The position numbers were made by a program, and so were the translations under genes. Shown here piece after piece: positions 10,634 to 22,154 of a DNA stretch of 64,000 bases. Within the stretch, counting starts at the first letter, position 1; the number at the start of each line of letters is the position of its first letter. The notes beneath the pieces were generated by a model. The model saw only the letters and a program-made list of their open reading frames with translations, was not told the origin of the DNA and made no database searches. The stretch is from Astrothelium macrocarpum (taxonomy: Eukaryota; Ascomycota; Dothideomycetes; Trypetheliales; Trypetheliaceae), in NCBI GenBank assembly GCA_021030915.1, contig JAGEMR010000002.1:124001-188000 (forward strand), given 5' to 3'.

Positions 10634-12717
10634 CTAGAGTCTTCCCCTTGCCAAGAACGTGACCGGCAAACCAACATGTCTTGCGCGGAGGAACTCTGCC
10701 ACGTTCTTCCCCAGGACATCGTACGTGCTCGAGCAGCTGGCACCCCGATCCAAGTGGTCGTGGAGGAGAAAGTGGACGGCGTACAGGTTCGGGAGTTCAA
10801 AGCGATCCTGCATGTGGTTAGGAGCATTCACTATACACCATGCTGACGCGAAACAGTCTAGTTCACTTACAATCCTCTTGCCCTGATCCTCTTCCCCGAG
10901 CAATTCCCGCATCTTATCAACACTCATCAAACACCTCAGCCAATCCCATTCGTCCCTGCGCCGTACCCAGAACCCGACATTGCAATTGCTGCCTTTGTCG
11001 CCGCTTCGAGCATGCACTATCCAGCCGAGAGGGCCACGCTCGCTCTTGCCAAAATTATGTAAAGCTGGTCCGCCTATGGCGTGCGGCTGACTGGGCTGCT
11101 GAGTGGCATACACTCTTGTCCTTGGCGGAGGCAGAACCTCCAATGCCTGTCCGGACGATAGATGGACCTTGTGATTAACATCTGATTGTGGCAACAACGT
11201 TACGAAATACTCGTAGATCGGTTTGGGAAACGCCAGACGGAGGTCAAGGTGGGGAGTAGCTCCAGGGTATCCTTCCATGATGGGATCGATACACGGTCGC
11301 AAAAAGCACTCTGGCCTGATGTATTCCGCCTTTGATGCTTGGACGAAGACCCGGAAATCCACAGTGGCCGCATTCTGGTTTGCCGGATTTTCCGGACAAG
11401 TACCATTTTGACTAAATACCAATTTGGAGAACCGGTGGGAATATGGTCGCAGCAAGCGTCGTATTTGCGCCTCCATCACGCGGGCCTTGGCATCAATATC
11501 GAGTCCGACGAGAAACCAGTGCATTTCTGCTTGATACCCTCCCTTTGCTGTGATGCCTATCTTCGTTGTAGGAGGCGGCGCGCCAGATTTCACACCATGA
11601 ACCGCTACCCGATCAGTTTCAAGCTGTTCGAACCAGATCTCGTCCAATATGGCAGTAACATCACTGTTGAAGTACCATGGACCTTGGATCTCGTACAAAA
11701 GCTGCGACGAGCAAGTCCCGACAGAGACTTCGCCACCTGTGCCCTTGTTCTTGGTAATAATTACCTGACCAGTCGAGGATATCTCCACAATCGGGTAACC
11801 GATGTCATCCCAACCTTTATCCTCGAGCGACTTGAAACCTGTATAATTTCCTAAAATTGGTCAGCAAATCTCGCTCGGATTTCAACGCCGAATACTGACC
11901 TCCACAGACATAATTCGAGCACTCGATCAAATGGCCACCAATGAATGCATTCGCCAGCCGATCAAGATCCTCCCTCTCCCATCCATGCCACCAGACCGCT
12001 GCTCCAATCACCGGACTGGCATCACTCACTCGTCCACAGACCACAATATCCGCACCCATGCCAAACGCCATTGCAATTCCCCACCCACCTAAATAGGCTT
12101 GCGCATAAATTGGCTCGAATGCCCAGTCGTCTAACACCTCTCCCGTGCAGAGATTTTCAAACCGCGACTTTCCTTCTGCCTGCGCTTTCCGCACCATAGG
12201 AAGGACCTCATCACCAGAGATATACGCCACATTCAGCTTCAAACCCCTTTCACGCACCATCTCGACGACGACATCGCGGAGTCCCCTCGTGTCCGATGCC
12301 CCCGCATTGACCGCGACACGGATCCCGTGTTCTGCAATGTGGGGCAGTGCGGGTTCAAGAGCTTCGAGGAATGTAGGCTCGTAGGCCTCGCCGCCGTCTG
12401 GTCATGTTGACGTGTTATTTCCTTCATGGTCGCACATTTGCCATGTGCTCAAGTGGGGGAAAAAGAGGGAGAGAGGTACTATCGGTTTTGAGGGCAGCCC
12501 GGCCCGTCATGTTGTATTCGGACATCCAGTCACCGGTGATTACATCGATTGGATCGTTGCGGAAGTTGGCGGCGAGGGCGCACATGGCGTTGCGCCTGTC
12601 GCTTGCGGCTCCGGAACAGCCTGGAGTTGTTAGGATTCCTGTGGGCAGAAAAAAGAATTCCACGGACTTGCCAGCGATTCTTATAGCACGTCTGGATGAA
12701 GGCATTGGCATGGTCAT
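10634..12717 (-). CDS. AtuA family (DUF1446) protein
   Basis: Exons 12672-12717, 12480-12620, 11900-12397, 10871-11850, 10634-10807 (minus strand) give 612 residues. The N-terminal AtuA domain has RIAGCSGAASDRR, DVITGDW, DTRGL and a CGGNYTGF motif; the C-terminal AtuA-type domain has HARSGDKGSNCNVGF and the conserved STYDVLGKNVAEFLRARHV. Bacterial AtuA proteins act in acyclic terpene (citronellol/geraniol) catabolism; the role of fungal homologues is unproven. The first intron (12621-12671) uses a GC donor (GCAAGT) and CAG acceptor: it is required to join RIAG to CSGAAS. The last intron (10808-10870, 63 nt) has no stop and is a multiple of 3, so it looks coding in simple ORF scans, but has GTAAGT, CTAAC and CAG. 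The donor of intron 2 (GTACCT) is the least certain junction. Confidence 0.9.
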
Positions 12718-13140
12718 GAACACGTCTATGAAGATGCCGTCCCGAGTATTCTACGAGAAAAGTTCCAATTGCAATGCTGATTGCTAACCAGCCAGGTTTG
12801 CAAGTTTGAGATCCTCATGACCGTTTCAATCTTTGCGCCAGGGACCCCTTGACTAGCTCGCGGGTGATCGCGGGATGGATTGGAAGGGAAAATTTCGGGG
12901 TCCCGTTTACGGAATAGCTGGTGAAAATAGTGGTGCCGAATTACGTAGGTACCTTACGTTGAAGAACTGTATAATTAGGTAATCAGGCATATGTAAATAT
13001 GAAACTAATGCTATGATTGGGGGGAAAACGGTAATGTCAAATCTGGCTAATATTCCCAACACTATTTGGTCAGTATAGCACCTTAATGAACGGCACCTTA
13101 GATTATTTCCGAAAAGAAAAATGAGAAGAACCAAGAACAT
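12718..13140. other. Intergenic region between two minus-strand genes
   Basis: 423 bases: promoter side of the AtuA-family gene and 3' flank of the next gene. No further feature seen. Confidence 0.55.
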
Positions 13141-14034
13141 TCAAGCTCGTAACACGGCTATACGCGAAAACATCATTAGTAACACCCCAATGAGAATCCC
13201 AACAAGAAGAGCATCCTTCTGTGTCAACAATAGCATTCCCTTCGTCCTCACCATGTCCATCCAATCAGTATGTCCCAGAGATCTCCTTACAGATTTCAAA
13301 CCTGGTAGGCCATCCAAACTCGTAGAGTTATTGCTCTTTTTGTAATCGAACAATTTCTCATTCTTCGCCATCTTCCTCGCCCAGTCGCCTAAGGTCGGCC
13401 GATCCTCATATGGCGTCGGACCATCGTGCGATACTTTGACTTCCGCCGGTGTCCCATTTCCCATCACCGGAACGCCAAAGCCGCAAGCTGTTTGCACCTA
13501 TTCCCACAGCATCTTGTTAGCTTATTACCAATTCCTTTCATGACCAATTCTCGCCCACACACCACCACAAAGAGCAGCACCTGGCAAAAAGGCAAAAGCA
13601 AAACATCTCACCTTCCACACATCCAACACAATCACCGCCCTCGCCCCCTTCGCCCCCTCCAACCCCTCCCTCCCCATCCTTCTCACCCACTCCCCAAACT
13701 CGCCCTCGCTCCCCTCCACATCCCCCTCCGCCCGCTCCACCACCCTGCCGGAGCAGAACCAGCGCAAGATCCGCGGGTTCTTCCCAAAGCTGCAGAACAT
13801 GACCGTCACCCGGCCGTTCTCGTAGACGTGCGCGATCGTCTCGCAGCCGGACCCCGTCACGTCGATGTATGCGGCGAGATTGGGGGAGAGGACGGAGAGC
13901 GTGGCGGACGGGAGGCCTTTAGGCGAGACGTTGATGTGGGAGCCTTGAAGAGGAGCTGTGGCGGTGAAGAAGAGGGGTTGGGAGAGAGCCCAGTCCCTAA
14001 GGTCGGGGGAGATGGAAGGGTAGTATTGGGGCAT
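13141..14034 (-). CDS. Pyridoxamine 5'-phosphate oxidase-like protein with C-terminal membrane anchor
   Basis: Exons 13612-14034 and 13141-13497 (minus strand, 114-nt intron) give 259 residues. The start MPQYYPSISPDLRDWA fits the family; an upstream ATG in the same frame would add an unlikely Lys-rich leader. The split-barrel FMN-binding fold is indicated by SQPLFFTATAP, HINVSPKG, YIDVTGSGCETIAHV and RVTVMFCSFGKNPRILR. After the intron, VQTACGFGVPV completes the domain. This matches the fungal family that includes yeast Ylr456w and Ypr172w, whose reaction is not established. The end of the protein is hydrophobic (LLVGILIGVLLMMF) and probably tail-anchors it to a membrane, which is not part of the core family fold. 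Confidence 0.88.
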
Positions 14035-14532
14035 TGTTTTGGAAATTTGTGACAATTTGAGTCTTCTTTTTTTTTTTTTTTGGAAGATATGGATATAGGG
14101 GTAGGGATTGGAGTGTTGAGGAGCAGAGAAATGGGGTAAAATGGAAATGATTAAGGTGAGTGAAATAGCTGAGAAGGCAGAGATGAAATAGGAATGAGTT
14201 GATAGGAATGTGGAAGGATAATTGTGAGTCATTGAGAAAGGAACGGCGTTTTCTTACCTTTATGTCTGCTTCGTTGTCTGTTTAGTCTACAAACAGGGAG
14301 TTTGTAGCTCCGATTGTCAGGCAAACATTCCGTCACGTGAAGCTCCGGTATCGGATGTAGCGCGAGGCGAAACTCGCAGTATTTCTTTACACATGTCAGC
14401 ATGGAGGTTGCTACCGCTCAAGATCACCGTTTTGCAAAGTCAAAGAATATGAATTTTCATTGATTTACATGCAATAGCTAATGAAATCATATAAGCAATC
14501 AAATCACATCCACCCGAGGGTATTCACCTCTC
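14035..14532. other. Intergenic region with homopolymer T tract
   Basis: 498 bases between two minus-strand genes; contains a run of about 17 T at roughly 14067-14084, just 5' of the oxidase-like gene on its strand (poly-A in its leader). No other gene seen. Confidence 0.55.
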
Positions 14533-16208
14533 CTAGCCGAATAACGCATCACCTAGACGAATATTCACCGTCTTAAGTTGGGTATAGTTATCTAGCGCTG
14601 CCTCACCCAACTCACGCCCGATACCACTCTCCTTGTAGCCGCCGAACGGCAGCTGGTGATGTAGGGTGTTGTAGGTGTTGACCCACACTGTACCAGCACG
14701 GAGAGCGTTGGAGACCTCGATAGCGGTGTTCAGATTGGTAGTGTGCACGGCAGCAGCGAGACCGTAGGTGGTGGTGTTACCAAGACGGATGGCATCCCCT
14801 TTGGTAGAGAACTTGGAGATGGAGCAGACAGGGCCAAAGATTTCTTCTTGCATGATCTTCATGTCCTCAGTAACGTCACTGAAGATGGTGGGCTCGATGA
14901 AGTAGCCCGTGTTACCCTTGCGTTCGCCGCCGATTTCGACCTTGGCACCAGCCTTCTTTCCGGCGTCAATGTAGCTACATGACAAGTCAGTCGAGTTTTG
15001 CTACATATCGCGATTTGGAAGACTTACCCCATGATGCGATCAAACTGGAGTTGCGAGACTTGTGGTCCCTGGAAGGTGTCGGCGGCGAATGGATCCCCGA
15101 CAACGTTCTTCTGAGCGCGCTGCTTGAATCGCTCGATGAACTTGTCGTAGATGCCCTCCTGTACGTAGATACGGGAGCCAGCGCAGCAGCACTGGCCATG
15201 GTTGAAGAAGATTCCAAAGTTAACCCATGAGATGGCGTTGTCGATGTCGGCGTCGTTGAAGACAATGTTGGGACTCTTGCCACCGAGCTCGAGAGTGACC
15301 TTCTTGAGATTGGAACCTGCTGCGGCCTTGAGGATGGATCGGCCGGTGATGGTGGAACCGGTGAAAGCAACCTTATCGATGTTCATGTGAGAGGCGATGG
15401 CGGCTCCGGCAACCTTGCCAAAGCCGGAAATGACATTGATGACTCCTGGAGGGAAACCAGCCTCCTTGACGAGCTGTGCAGCGTACAGACCTGACAGAGG
15501 AGTCTGCTCGGCAGTCTTGATGATGACGGTGTTACCGCATGCGATGGCAGGACCAATCTTCCATGACCACATAAGAATGGGGAAGTTCCAGGGAATGATT
15601 TGTCCACAGACGCCAATCTGTGAAACATATTAGTAAGTGTACCTTGCAGCTGACGTCACCTGACATTGAAAGACATACAGGTTCCTTCTTGATGTAGTTA
15701 AATGTGTCAGGAGTAGTGTCGACGACCTTGCCCTCGATTTTGTCGGCCCATCCACCGTAATATCTGAGGCAGCGCGCGGCCATTGAGACATCAAACTTTG
15801 CCATGGAGAAAGCCTTGCCGTTGTCTAGCGCCTCGATGCTTGCGAGAGTATCGAGGTGTTGCTCCATCAGGTCGGCGAGCTTGCTGAGATACTTGGCGCG
15901 GTCCTCTGGGGTCACCTTTCGCCACTCACCCTCAAAGGCCTTGCGTGCAGCATTTACTGCAATGTCAACATCTTTCTCTGTGGCTTCGGCGACAGCGACG
16001 ATTGGCTTCTCAGTTGAGGGGTTGATGGTCTCAAATGTCTTGCCATCAACAGCTTTGACGAATTCATTGTTGATGAAACTGGAGAGGACAAGTTCGGTCA
16101 GTCTCGATTGCCGTCCTGGCGAAGAGCTCATTCGATTGCGTCATGAACTTACAGTCCAGTTGGCTGTGTGTACTTGCCCTGAGGCGTCTCGAGCTCTACT
16201 GAAGTCAT
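14533..16208 (-). CDS. aldA: Aldehyde dehydrogenase (NAD(P)+)
   Basis: Exons 16153-16208, 15679-16078, 15028-15617, 14533-14974 (minus strand; introns 74, 61, 53 nt) give 495 residues, the normal ALDH length. It oxidises aldehydes such as acetaldehyde to the acid. Visible motifs: IIPWNFPILMWSWKIGPA (cofactor site), FTGSTITGRSI (Rossmann turn), VTLELGGKSPNIVF with the general-base Glu, HGQCCCAGSRIYV with the nucleophilic Cys, and EEIFGPV. The N-terminus (MTSVELETPQGKYTQPTG) lacks an obvious mitochondrial presequence, so a cytosolic enzyme such as Aspergillus AldA is the likely equivalent. The symbol is by family resemblance; whether it serves ethanol use or another aldehyde is not shown. Confidence 0.96.
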
Positions 16209-17280
16209 CTTGCTTGTATTCTGGTGTATACGTAGTGGGATTGAGTGGAGTAGGGAGAGTGAAGTCGAAGGATTGCAGATAAGGTTGGGGAGGAGGCTAT
16301 TCAAATAATGCAGGTCAACCAGAGACGGCGAGATCCCGGCTACTAACGGTGCAAAGCGAGCGACTTTTTCAGATGGAGGGGGACGACACCACTGAGAGCA
16401 GCAAAACTTTTAAGTGGATCGGCCGAGGTGCGTCGAGTGCCTTTAGTGAGGGGTTCGCCGTCTTGTCGCACCTTTTACCCCACCTCTGCCACGGCAACTG
16501 TCCACAAAAGCAACCATCTAGATCTCGATGTGGAGTTTTTGCATCTTGCTTGCCTTCTGAGCGGATCGATTTCATTCGATTGCCTTCGATCCGCCCCTTT
16601 GGTCGTGACAAAGATTCCAAATCCCGCTCAACTTCGAAAATCTTGCGGAAGAATGTCCTCCTAGCCTTACCCTAAATCACCTGAAACCATGCCAAACATT
16701 AGCTGCTAATGATAATAATGCTCAATGCGGCAGACACTAATGGTAAGGCACGATTCTGCTCGCTGTTAGCTTCCTTTTAAGCGGTCTATAAAATTTCGAA
16801 TGATCATCCAAAGGGTTACATGACATCTGCTCTGGACTGGACTGCATTCGCTCGCGAGTCTCAACTTCTGTTCGCATGTCCCGACTTCATACTCATGGGC
16901 ATGGCATAAGCGGGCTAATAATTCTTTGTTGGCTGGCAATAACATTGATGTTAACAGATTGCCGCGCTCATATCTCACCACATGCACCGGGACATAGCAT
17001 GGATAGAGTCTTCTCAAGTCTATATATGGATCCATCAGTTGTATTAGCTAAGCATTGAAACACTTCCTTGTGTCAATCTGAGTAGTTAAAGAAACAAATG
17101 AAAGTAGTGTACAGGTGGAAAAGGAAAGTGCCTGCGGCCGCAATTAAGCTTCGGCAAAGGCATGCTTCTGCAATGGAGAGATCAGGCCTTGTTCTAATGA
17201 AGTAGGAAAACTCATCATCAATCGTGTGAATGTCCTCGTCGGATAGTCTAAGATATCGTTGGGAAGCACTGCAAACTCAA
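16209..17280. other. Intergenic region, ALDH promoter and Mlo3 3' flank
   Basis: 1.07 kb. No independent gene is supported. Bases 17144-17275 form a 44-codon minus-strand frame that could be an alternative last exon of the Mlo3/Yra1-like gene (see that gene). Confidence 0.5.
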
Positions 17281-18897
17281 TCACTGGCCAGCCATTAGCA
17301 GCAATAATGTGTTACAATCGTCGCGAACGCTCACCTGAATCTCATCCTCTCCAGCATCACCACCATTCACCGTTTCAGTCTGGGTAGTGGCTCCATTTGT
17401 CTCTGCAGTCCCATTAACACCACCAAAGTAGTCCGTCATCTCCGCGTCCAGTTCGTCTGCGGTCTTTGGCTTAGCACGGCTTGTCTTCTTACCACGACTG
17501 CCACGCTTCTTATTCGTCGCGGCGGTCTTTCCATTTGTCGTCTTAACTTGATTTTTTGCTGTGCCAGCGGCAGACTTTGGCTTAGCGATGCGATCCCCCA
17601 GAGACTTAGCTGGGGTAGGAGCTGGGGCTTGGTTGGCTCCGACGATGACCTCAACCTGAAAAGATCAGAGCGGTATCGAGAATTTGGAATTAGAACAACA
17701 AACCTTGAGGGGTCGTTTATCAACCTGAAGTCCATTGATGTTCTCAGCCGCCTGGGCAGCACTCTCGGCCTTGACGAAGACGATGGTGCAAATGCCACGA
17801 CTGACGCCATTTGGTCCATAAGTAAGAGTGACTTTCTTGACAGGGCCCACGCTCTTGCTAAAGTAGTCCTATAAAGAAGGTTTTGTATTAGTCCATCAGC
17901 TGTGGTGCATTTTATAAGAGACCATGCGCGTATATGGTGGAAAAGCCCGGGAAAAGAACGGAAAAAAGCGGCGAGCTTAGATACGCGCGCTCAAGTGGGC
18001 CGTGACAAGAACAGCGGTAGCGGCAGCGGCAGCATCAAACAAGTAGCGAACCAGACTCATCGAAGCGCCGTAACGTTCAGATGTCTTTCAAGCCCCTCCA
18101 CGAAAAACACCTCAACTCGATCGAAATGCGCGCATCGTGAATCCACTGCCGTGCTCGCTGACTGGTCTTGATCCACAAAGAGCGATGTCGTCAGGTAGCC
18201 TGCCAAAGCAACCCATCGACCACTTGCAATATCGTCTATCTTCGTTGGAGCATCGCGCAGTGGTCTATGCCAACTCCGCCAGTACTGGGTGCCAGCCAGC
18301 TGGAAGTTGGAATGGTGTATTCACTTGACCAACCCTGCCTTGCCTTGCCAAACGTTCTACCATGCGGCTTTGCGAACAAAGAAGAACAGCGAGCAGAAGG
18401 CGGTGCGAGCTGAAGATGTGTGATTTGCGTAAGAGCATGCTTTCCAACCCGTACAGGGTTATTCCAATAACAAAAGGCTCAACAGGAATCGCGATAGAAA
18501 CGTCCGAAAAAGGAATCGAGCAGAAAGTCCCGGGGGACTGCACGGCCTATACGTTCTCACATACCTTGATCTGAGTCTCGGTCACATCTCCTGGCTAGAG
18601 GCACATTTAGCAAAGCGAAACATCAAACGCAGAATGACATCTACTTACCAAGTTGCTAACGATGATCTTGCTCTCAGCATTCCCTCCAGAAGGTCCGATA
18701 GTAGCCTTAGTATTGTTGCGGGTAGCCTTTTGGACTCCACCAGATGCTGTATTGGCTGCTTTGGCTGGAGCCTTGGCATCTTTTTGTTGAGGACGACCGC
18801 CACGAACATGGCGGACACCACGACGGCCACGAGAGGCACCCTTGTTGCGGCGTGCCTTCAAAATGTCGTCAAGAGAAACGTCAAGTTTATCAGCCAT
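17281..18897 (-). CDS. mlo3: mRNA export adaptor, ALY/REF family (Yra1/Mlo3)
   Basis: Exons 18649-18897, 18565-18594, 17704-17868, 17335-17655 and a stop-only 17281-17283 (minus strand) give 255 residues. The N-terminus MADKLDVSLDDILKARR is the conserved N-box that binds the helicase Sub2/UAP56; a basic RG-rich stretch follows. The single RRM has KIIVSNL (RNP2) and RGICTIVF (RNP1). The C-terminal box is TADELDAEMTDYFGG. The protein couples transcription to mRNA export in the nucleus. Exon 2 is only 30 nt and is followed by a 696-nt intron (17869-18564), more than ten times the usual size here; the RRM is continuous across it, so no exon is missing. The last splice joins CAG to TGA, ending the protein; an acceptor 8 nt further on would instead add 43 residues (exon 17144-17275). 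Confidence 0.92.
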
Positions 18898-19763
18898 GTC
18901 GATGATGCTGTTGTGGTTGACGGTTCTTGTTGATGGTTGTTGCGTTTGTCGGATAACACGCGACGGTTGCTTAGAGCAATAGGCACGCGTGCTGGAAGAG
19001 CTTCTTGGCAGAGAAGCTCGCTCGGAAGCTTTGCGATTGCTTGAAGACGTGACAGCGCCTGGGCGAACTATGAGTGCAATGCAGGCGCGATGGTAATGGG
19101 ATTGCTGGCAGGTTCACTGGTCAAAAGGTCCGAGCGAACAAAGGGCGCGCTAGGAGGCACGCTGGCGGATAGAAAGAATCCTGATTTCGTTCACAGAAGG
19201 TCTCAAAAGATACCTCCAAGAGAACGCTGGCAAGTGGGGAAAGGTGCGCAAAGTAGACAAAGAGTTGAGGATGGACGAAGGGGGCAGTGTAAGAGCGCAA
19301 ACGGGTGGTGCGAAGGAAAGGAAGTCGTGGCGCGCCGCAGCCAGGCAGAACTGCAGAGTCACTGACCCCGTGCTCACGCTAGCGTCGCATCCGGAAGTGT
19401 CCGTCCATCAAGCAGCCTCACACCCTCACTGTAACAGTGAACTCGACAATAGAGCGTGCCTATCACGTTATTGTTGTTTCTTCTTCGAAAGTCTTTCTAT
19501 AGAATTGTTGTAGATGTCGCCAAAACAATCCCCTACCCGTGAAAATTGATACTCAAGCTGAAAAGCGATTCAGCAGAATTCAGCTCACTGCCTTTTTACA
19601 CCTAAAAAGCCCCTTATCCACGATGGCCTGCACCATTCGCCCAAAGAAATAATCGATGCGGGAGCATGCCAGAGACTCCACGAGATTGTTACGGAAAGTC
19701 CCTAAATCCAAGCCCTCTCTGTGAAAATAGGCCCTATTGTCAACATCGCAATGCAAGGTAGCT
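18898..19763. other. Intergenic region, Mlo3 promoter/leader and Vps24 3' flank
   Basis: 866 bases; no conserved ORF or RNA gene seen. Confidence 0.5.
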
Positions 19764-20506
19764 TTAACTTTTCAAGGCCTCTAAGCGGCCTCTCATCTGC
19801 TCCAGCAGCTCTTGCGAGTCTTCTTCGTCTTCTTCCTCCTCCACAACTGGTTGCGGAGCCACTTCCTCTGCTGCTGGTTTCTCTGCCGCCGCTGGAAGCC
19901 GATCCTTTAGGACTTCACCAAGGATCTTGTCGACTTCCGTCTCAGCCTCCTCGTCTTCACCTTCTAAGATCTGGTCATCCGGCAGACTATCGCCCACCAT
20001 CTCCTCAATGATGCCAGCTTTCATAAGCTCTTGACTTAACTCCCGCATTGTCCCAGTCAACTCGGGTAATCTGACCAGAGTATTGACGTCTTTCATGATA
20101 CCCGTTGATGCCTTGATGCTGCCTTCTATTTTGCGAACAGAGAACGCTTCATTGACCTGCATTTGCACACTCTGGAGTTGCGCCTTACTTGTCTGAAGGC
20201 GGGCATTTTGTTTTCGTACCCGTATGAGTTCTTTGGCGAATATTCTCGTCTCTTGGGATGCCTGCTTGGCTTGAGATGGATTTCGCTGGGCCCTCTTAGA
20301 AGCTTGTAGAATAAAGGTTTTTGTCTTGCCCTCGAGCTGCTTCAGTTGCATGATATCGCGATCAAGCTTCCGAACATTTGCTCGCACCAGCGCATTACAT
20401 TTCCGCTTCTGTCCCCAAGTCAGTTCGGGCCTTCAGTGTAACATTTTCTGAGACAGACCTGTTCCTCTGGAGTCGGGCCCCATATTGCATGCCTCACAGC
20501 CTGCAT
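19764..20506 (-). CDS. vps24: ESCRT-III subunit Vps24 (CHMP3)
   Basis: Exons 20459-20506 and 19764-20408 (minus strand, 50-nt intron) give 230 residues. The start MQAVRHAIWGPTPEEQ resembles the amphipathic N-terminus of Vps24 (IWGP-x-PxEQ), and the rest is the basic, helical Snf7-fold core (RKLDRDIMQLKQLEGKTK; STGIMKDVNTLVRLPELTGTM). The acidic C-terminal tail ends in EDSQELLEQMRGRLEALKS, a MIM1-type helix for binding the Vps4 MIT domain. In the cell it caps Snf7 polymers on endosomes during multivesicular-body sorting. It is divergent from the p23 gene over a 526-base shared upstream region. Confidence 0.95.
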
Positions 20507-21032
20507 GGTAGTGCAAGCCAGTAGCCGAAGGTATTCGCTTCTGCGTATGTCCCGTCAAATGATCGCCAATAACTATCGTATGAACATGGCAGGCAACACG
20601 CAGTGTCGACCTTTACTTTAGAAAGGCGATACGCGACCAGCCGCCGACCCGCACGGACCGAGTTCTCAGAGTGACGTGATGGCGTGGGGCATGACCACAC
20701 CTCAAATCCGTCCACAAGAGGCACTCGTGCGCGAGCAGCAGCCTGCAACTATCCGTCGAGTCTGTGATATTACGTCCAGGGTCGGCTTCAGTGTGCTTCG
20801 TGCAGGGGTTCTTTCATAAACGTTGGTTGGCAAGGGTTTTGCTCAATTTGGCGGGCGTTCAGTTTTCGATCAGCTTCTCGCGATTTCGACCATCATCCGC
20901 GTCCCCAGCCTCGCGCGCTAAAATTCAAAATCGCATCCATTCATCGCACTTCGACTTCTGCTTGACCCTGGACTTTACTCCTAGTCGGACTTCTGCTCCT
21001 GTTCACCACACAACTCCCTCTTCGTATTCGAG
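20507..21032. promoter_or_regulatory. Divergent promoter region, vps24 / p23
   Basis: 526 bases between two start codons facing away from each other. No open frame of note and no confident heat-shock element was seen. Confidence 0.5.
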
Positions 21033-21906
21033 ATGTCTCAAATAACGCCCGAGGGTATGTCTTGTCCTTACTCACTTTGCGTCTTGATATGAATCTCCCG
21101 TGAACTTGCATGGCTTAATGGTGTCATTCAATATTGGAGAACAGAAATTTCAAGCCAGTGCAGTTGAACCAAAACCAATCCACTAACATTCGGAATCAAT
21201 AGTTCTCTGGGCCCAGCGCTCTTCCAGTACTGACGCCGAGAAAAATCACGTCTTCCTTACCATCTCCGTACCAGATGTCCCAGCCAAGAGCATGAAGCTT
21301 GACATCCAGCCCACTAAGCTCGTCTTCACTGGTCACTCGGATACTAAAAAGGCTGACTATCATGTCGAGCTCGAATTCTACGCTGAAATCGACCCCAAGG
21401 AGAGCAAAGTACACCACACTGCCCGAGATCTGGAGATGGTATTGAGGAAGAAAGAGCTCAAAGATGAGTACTGGCCGCGATTACTCAAGGACTCTAAGAA
21501 GATGCACTTCTTGAAGACAGACTTTGACAAGGTCAGTACACCTTTGACTTTAGATTTATCCGTGTTCAGCATTGACAATGACCAGTGGGTCGACGAAGAC
21601 GAGCAGGACGCTGTTCCAGATGATGATGACTACATGAGTAAGATGGGAGGCGGTATGGGTGGTGATGGCGGCTTTGGTGGAATTGACTTTTCAAAACTTG
21701 GTGGAGGATCCGGTGGCATGGGTGGGATGCCCGACCTCGGAGATATGGGAGCTCTTGGTGGTGAGGGTGGTGAGGATGAGGATGATGACGAGGATGATGA
21801 CTTGCCCGAGTTGGAGGAAGAAGGCAAGGGAGCGCCGAAGACGGAAGCCGGTGATGCAGCCACTACCGAAGCCGCAAAGTCGTCCAAGATACAGGAAGTC
21901 GAGTAG
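21033..21906 (+). CDS. sba1: Hsp90 co-chaperone p23 (Sba1/Wos2)
   Basis: Exons 21033-21054, 21203-21531, 21586-21906 give 223 residues. The CS domain runs from VLWAQRSS to the end of exon 2 and has the diagnostic EYWPRLLKD (WPRL motif) followed by WVDEDEQ. The tail is Gly/Met-rich (MGGGMGGDGGFGG) then acidic (EDEDDDEDDDLPELEEE), as in fungal p23 proteins. It stabilises the ATP-bound closed form of Hsp90. Intron 1 is 148 nt. Intron 2 (21532-21585, 54 nt) has no stop and is a multiple of 3, so retention would insert 18 residues at the end of the CS domain; splicing restores the conserved DFDKWVDED junction. Confidence 0.95.
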
Positions 21907-22154
21907 TGCAAGGCCCTCGCTTACCCATTGTTGATGAATCTGAAGAGTGCGAGAAGGACTGCATCGCGCCATAAATCGCCCACATGCAACTTTAGCTAGT
22001 TAGACAGGAAATTCCCCAGGACCCAGCGAATTGTCACTTTACTCTGGACTCTCGAGCGCAACTTGCAACATTGCAACATGATCACTACCCGAAAACTCCC
22101 GTAATCTTAAACTAGAAATAATGTTGATAATCATCAACTGCTCAGTATTTCAGC

